Of a DNA stretch of 64,000 bases, positions 61,333 to 64,000 are shown one piece after another. Made by a program: the position numbers and the translations under genes. Source of the stretch: Iodidimonas muriae (GTDB lineage Bacteria; Pseudomonadota; Alphaproteobacteria; Sphingomonadales; Rhodothalassiaceae); the NCBI RefSeq assembly GCF_014647255.1, contig NZ_BMOV01000005.1, positions 124,001-188,000 of the forward strand. Reading direction: 5' to 3'. The notes beneath the pieces are model-generated. The model searched no databases. It worked only from the letters and a program-made list of their open reading frames with translations, and was not told the DNA's origin. Numbering within the stretch: position 1 is the first letter of the stretch; each line of letters opens with the position of its first letter.

Positions 61333-62564
61333 GCCAGTCAACCACCGCCCTGCAAGTGAAAGCCGCTGTTGAGCGGCTTGGGCAGACCTTTGAGGCCTTT
61401 AAGGCCAATAATGATGCTGCAGAGATCGAACGGCGGACAAAAGGCTATGCGGATCACCTGATTGAAGAAAAATTGGGCCGCTTGAGCGAGGAAATGAAAC
61501 GCCTTGAGGCGCAGATCGATGGTGTGTCGGTGGCGGCGAACCGTCCGTCTTTATCGGGAGATACGGGGTCTGGCCGGGTTGTGGACGCGCATAAATCCGC
61601 TTTTGTGAATGGCTATGTCCGCAAGGGGCTAGAGCGCGATGTGGCGCGTTTGGAAGAAAAATCCCTTAATATCGCAACGCCGTCGGAAGGGGGCTATGCG
61701 GTGCCGATGGAAATCGATCATTTGATCGAGCAGCGTTTGAAAGACTTGTCTCCTATCCGCTCTATTGCATCGGTTACGCAGATTGGGTCGGCCAATTACC
61801 GCAAGCTGGTAGCCACCACCGGCCCCGCTTCCGGCTGGGTTGGGGAAAGCGATGCCCGCGCCGAAACCGCAAGCCCGGATTTTGCCGAAATCGCGCCGCC
61901 CATGGGCGAGATTTTTGCCAATCCGGCAGCCACACAAACCATGCTGGATGATGCCTTTTTCGATGTGGAAAGCTGGCTCGCTGGCGAATTGGCTTTGGAA
62001 TTTGCGCAAAAAGAAGGGGCCGCGTTCATTTCTGGCGATGGCATCAACAAGCCGAAGGGATTTCTTGCCAGTGTGACCAGCGCCGCCAATGATGCAACGC
62101 GGGCTTTTGGCGCCATTCAGCATGTGAGCACAGGAGTTGCGGGAGATTTTTCGGCCAGCGATCCGGCAGACCATCTGTTTGATCTGGTGCATAGCCTGAA
62201 GGCGGGCTATCGGGCCGGGGCGCAGTTTGTGATGAATTCCGCCACCTTGAATATGATCCGCAAGTTCAAGGATGCCGATGGCGATTATCTTTGGCGGCCC
62301 GGCCTTCAGCAGGGGCAGGCCAGCACTTTGTTGGGGTTCCCGGTGGTGGAAGCCGAAGATATGCCGGATGTGGAGGCCGATAGCCTGTCGGTGGCTTTTG
62401 GCAATTTCCAGCGCGGTTATCTGATTGCCGACCGCATGGGAACGCGGGTGTTGCGCGATCCTTATTCCAACAAGCCATTCGTGCATTTCTACACCACTCG
62501 GCGGGTTGGCGGCAGTGTCGTGAATTCCGACGCCATCAAATTGCTGAAATTCTCGGCGGCCTGA
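61329..62564 (+). CDS. HK97-family major capsid protein
   Basis: A 411-residue major capsid protein. Residues 1-100 form the coiled-coil scaffold (KAAVERLGQTFEAFKANNDA, EKLGRLSEEMKRLEAQIDG), removed by the protease. The mature fold begins near NIATPSEGGYAVPMEIDHLI, with the conserved EFAQKEGAAFISGDGINKPK and LLGFPVVEAEDMPDVEA segments. This is the shell of the GTA-like particle. Start overlaps the protease stop. Confidence 0.94.
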   Translation: MSQSTTALQVKAAVERLGQTFEAFKANNDAAEIERRTKGYADHLIEEKLGRLSEEMKRLEAQIDGVSVAANRPSLSGDTGSGRVVDAHKSAFVNGYVRKGLERDVARLEEKSLNIATPSEGGYAVPMEIDHLIEQRLKDLSPIRSIASVTQIGSANYRKLVATTGPASGWVGESDARAETASPDFAEIAPPMGEIFANPAATQTMLDDAFFDVESWLAGELALEFAQKEGAAFISGDGINKPKGFLASVTSAANDATRAFGAIQHVSTGVAGDFSASDPADHLFDLVHSLKAGYRAGAQFVMNSATLNMIRKFKDADGDYLWRPGLQQGQASTLLGFPVVEAEDMPDVEADSLSVAFGNFQRGYLIADRMGTRVLRDPYSNKPFVHFYTTRRVGGSVVNSDAIKLLKFSAA

Positions 62565-62686
62565 TCATAGGCGTGATGCCCGGTTGAGGCACAGGGGGCG
62601 GGGGCAGAGGATGCGTCCGCCCTTTTTCGTGCAAGGCCGGTTTTTGATACAGCACCGGAATTTATCTAGACGGACAGGAAAGCCTT

Positions 62687-63247
62687 ATGATCACCCTGCT
62701 GCAACCCCCGCCGGTGGAACCGCTGGAACTGGCCGAAATCAAAGCCCATCTGCGGATCGACCATATGGATGAGGACAGTCTTCTTCAAAGCTATTTGCAA
62801 GCGGCGCGGCGGACTGTGGAAGACTTTCTTGGCCGGGCGCTGATCATGCAGCGCTGGCAGTTGGTGCGGGATCAATGGCCCGAAAATGGGCCGGTGTGCC
62901 TGCCCAAACCGCCGCTATTGTCGGTGGAGGCGGTACGCTTGATCCACAGGGCTGGCGAAACCCAAATCCTGGACCCACTGCTTTACCGCGTGGAAAGCCG
63001 TGCAGAGCCGGGCTTTCTTGTGGCGACATCTGTGGGCGGTTTTCCAAAAGCCGGCCAAAGACATGGCGGCATCGAGATTGATTTCTCTGCTGGATATGGC
63101 CCCGCAGCACAAGATATTCCCGCGCCCATCCGGCACGCCATTTTGTTGGTGGTTGCATCGCTTTATCAGCAGCGCGGCGGAACGGGCCATATATTGGCGC
63201 AATCGGTACGCAGCCTGCTTGGCCCATACCGGATGGTGCGCTTATGA
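62687..63247 (+). CDS. Head-tail connector protein (gp6-like)
   Basis: A 186-residue protein with the start LLQPPPVEPLELAEIKAHLR, the signature of the GTA g6/HK97 gp6-type head-tail connector. It forms a ring under the portal. The sequence continues with LSVEAVRLIHRAGE and IEIDFSAGYGPAAQDIPAPI. About 120 bases separate it from the capsid gene, and its stop overlaps the next start by four bases. Confidence 0.88.
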   Translation: MITLLQPPPVEPLELAEIKAHLRIDHMDEDSLLQSYLQAARRTVEDFLGRALIMQRWQLVRDQWPENGPVCLPKPPLLSVEAVRLIHRAGETQILDPLLYRVESRAEPGFLVATSVGGFPKAGQRHGGIEIDFSAGYGPAAQDIPAPIRHAILLVVASLYQQRGGTGHILAQSVRSLLGPYRMVRL

Positions 63248-63576
63248 GCGGGGAATTGGATGCAGGTCAGCTTGACCAGAGAGTGGAGCATCAACGCCCG
63301 CATTGGCTGACAGATGAAACCGGTGCCCCCGTTGAGAGTTGGGAGGGATTGGGCCGCCTTTGGGCGACCGTGGAGCCATTGGGTGCGGACGATCCTTTGT
63401 CGGCGGATCGCCCGCATAACCGTGTGCGCTATCGTTTGATTATTCGGGCCTTGGCCGATATGCGCCCCGGTGACCGGGTTTTATGGCGCGGGCGGGCGCT
63501 GGATATTCGCTCCATTGCCCCACATGCGGCAGATACGACATTTTTAACTCTTGGCTGTGAGGAGCGTCTTCCATGA
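63244..63576 (+). CDS. Phage head closure/head-tail adaptor protein
   Basis: A 110-residue protein matching the RcGTA g7/head-tail adaptor type: LDQRVEHQRPHWLTDETGAP with a beta-rich core (GLGRLWATVEPLGADDPLSA) and YRLIIRALADMRPGDRVLW. It bridges connector and tail. Both ends overlap its neighbours by ATGA. Confidence 0.86.
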   Translation: MSGELDAGQLDQRVEHQRPHWLTDETGAPVESWEGLGRLWATVEPLGADDPLSADRPHNRVRYRLIIRALADMRPGDRVLWRGRALDIRSIAPHAADTTFLTLGCEERLP

Positions 63577-63932
63577 TCGAGATGCGCCTTGATGGCAAGG
63601 AGGCCGTGGAACGGGGGTTGGAAAAAGCCGTTTCCCGCGCCGAGCAAGCCTTGCGCAAACAGCTTGAAGAGGCGGCCAATGATCTGGCCGATCTGGCCCG
63701 TGCGCAGATTTTGACACAAAGGCAGGCAGGTCGCGTCACACCAAGCGTTTTGGCGGAAAGCCTGTCTGTTGCGCCGCTTGAGACCGGATTTTCGGTTCAA
63801 GCCAGCGCGCCTCATGCGGTGTTTGTGGAACTGGGAACAGCGCGGATGGCGGCGGAGCCTTTCTTGCAACCGGCCTTTGATGAGGTGGTGACAGGACTGC
63901 GCACCGCCCTGAGCAAAGGAGATACCGCATGA
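63573..63932 (+). CDS. HK97 gp10-family tail completion protein
   Basis: A 119-residue protein. A helical start (EAVERGLEKAVSRAEQALRK) is followed by ARAQILTQRQAGRVTPSVLA and the conserved HAVFVELGTARMAAEPFLQP end typical of the HK97 gp10 family. Overlaps both neighbours by four bases. Confidence 0.88.
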   Translation: MIEMRLDGKEAVERGLEKAVSRAEQALRKQLEEAANDLADLARAQILTQRQAGRVTPSVLAESLSVAPLETGFSVQASAPHAVFVELGTARMAAEPFLQPAFDEVVTGLRTALSKGDTA

Positions 63933-64000
63933 GCCTTTCCGGATTTTTAAGCCTGCAACGGGCCGTCATTGATCATCTGACAAGCGATAGTGCGCTTATG
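63929..64000 (+). CDS. Start of a DUF3168-type tail gene (cut by window edge)
   Basis: Only the first 24 codons are present (MSLSGFLSLQRAVIDHLTSD). The position after gp10 and the LQRAV-HLTSD pattern fit the DUF3168 tail terminator (RcGTA g8). The start overlaps the preceding stop. The rest lies outside the window. Confidence 0.7.
   Translation, partial: MSLSGFLSLQRAVIDHLTSDSALM

Noticed and set aside
61629..62486. 285-residue minus-strand open frame in the capsid gene
   Set aside because: Shadow of the capsid coding frame, His- and Ile-rich, with no supporting start signal.
1..64000. tRNA or rRNA genes
   Set aside because: No cloverleaf with a CCA-proximal stem and no rRNA-like sequence was noticed; a tRNAscan run would settle it.

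Overview
The window looks like a chromosomal segment of an alphaproteobacterium. The evidence is an RcGTA-like head gene cluster with a DUF6127 gene and a DUF6456 (GafA-like) regulator, cydDC-cydAB-cydX, a VirD2-type relaxase with ArdC as in alphaproteobacterial mobile elements, an Flp pilin, and palindromic repeats of a kind I associate with alphaproteobacteria. I cannot name the genus. No rRNA or tRNA gene was seen.

Layout. (1) Bases 1-19,560 are an accessory island. It holds two paralogous small lipoproteins with a duplicated leader, a WD40-like protein, unknown genes, an IS5-family element sitting exactly in a stop codon, a single-chain type ISP restriction-modification enzyme followed by two unrecognised co-directional genes, a TcmP/DUF5131 pair, and a mobilisation module (ardC, small plasmid-type genes, VirD2-type relaxase, MobC). 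(2) 19,578-23,557 is a sulfur module on the minus strand: Crp/Fnr regulator, persulfide-dioxygenase-like hydrolase, Blh-type sulfurtransferase and SulP permease. (3) 23,691-26,061 holds a translationally coupled HTH protein and UDG-like protein, a DUF4258-like protein and an IS3 orfA remnant. (4) 26,172-32,494 is cytochrome bd oxidase with its maturation transporter, including cydX. (5) 32,500-36,300 is a repeat-rich region: ten palindromic units, two identical GIY-YIG nuclease genes, an Flp pilin and a hydrolase. (6) 36,392-52,282 is mostly ordinary metabolism and housekeeping. (7) 52,415 to the end is a gene-transfer-agent-like cluster: XRE regulator, DUF6456 activator candidate, terS, terL, portal, DUF6127, protease, capsid and head-tail connection genes, running off the right edge.

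The most striking locus is 56,479-60,180. The portal protein continues into a MuF (SPP1 gp7-like) domain and then a pesticin-like muramidase with a complete Glu/Thr/Asp triad. It is followed on the opposite strand by a secreted protein carrying an Ivy-like CRPHSC motif (a candidate lysozyme inhibitor), and then by a scrambled second portal/muramidase cassette that has lost the catalytic Asp. This has the layout of a polymorphic MuF-toxin/immunity locus inside a GTA-like head operon. A 23-bp sequence, present in inverted orientation at both ends of the DUF6456 gene, and a strong terminator in the terS leader suggest how the cluster is controlled.
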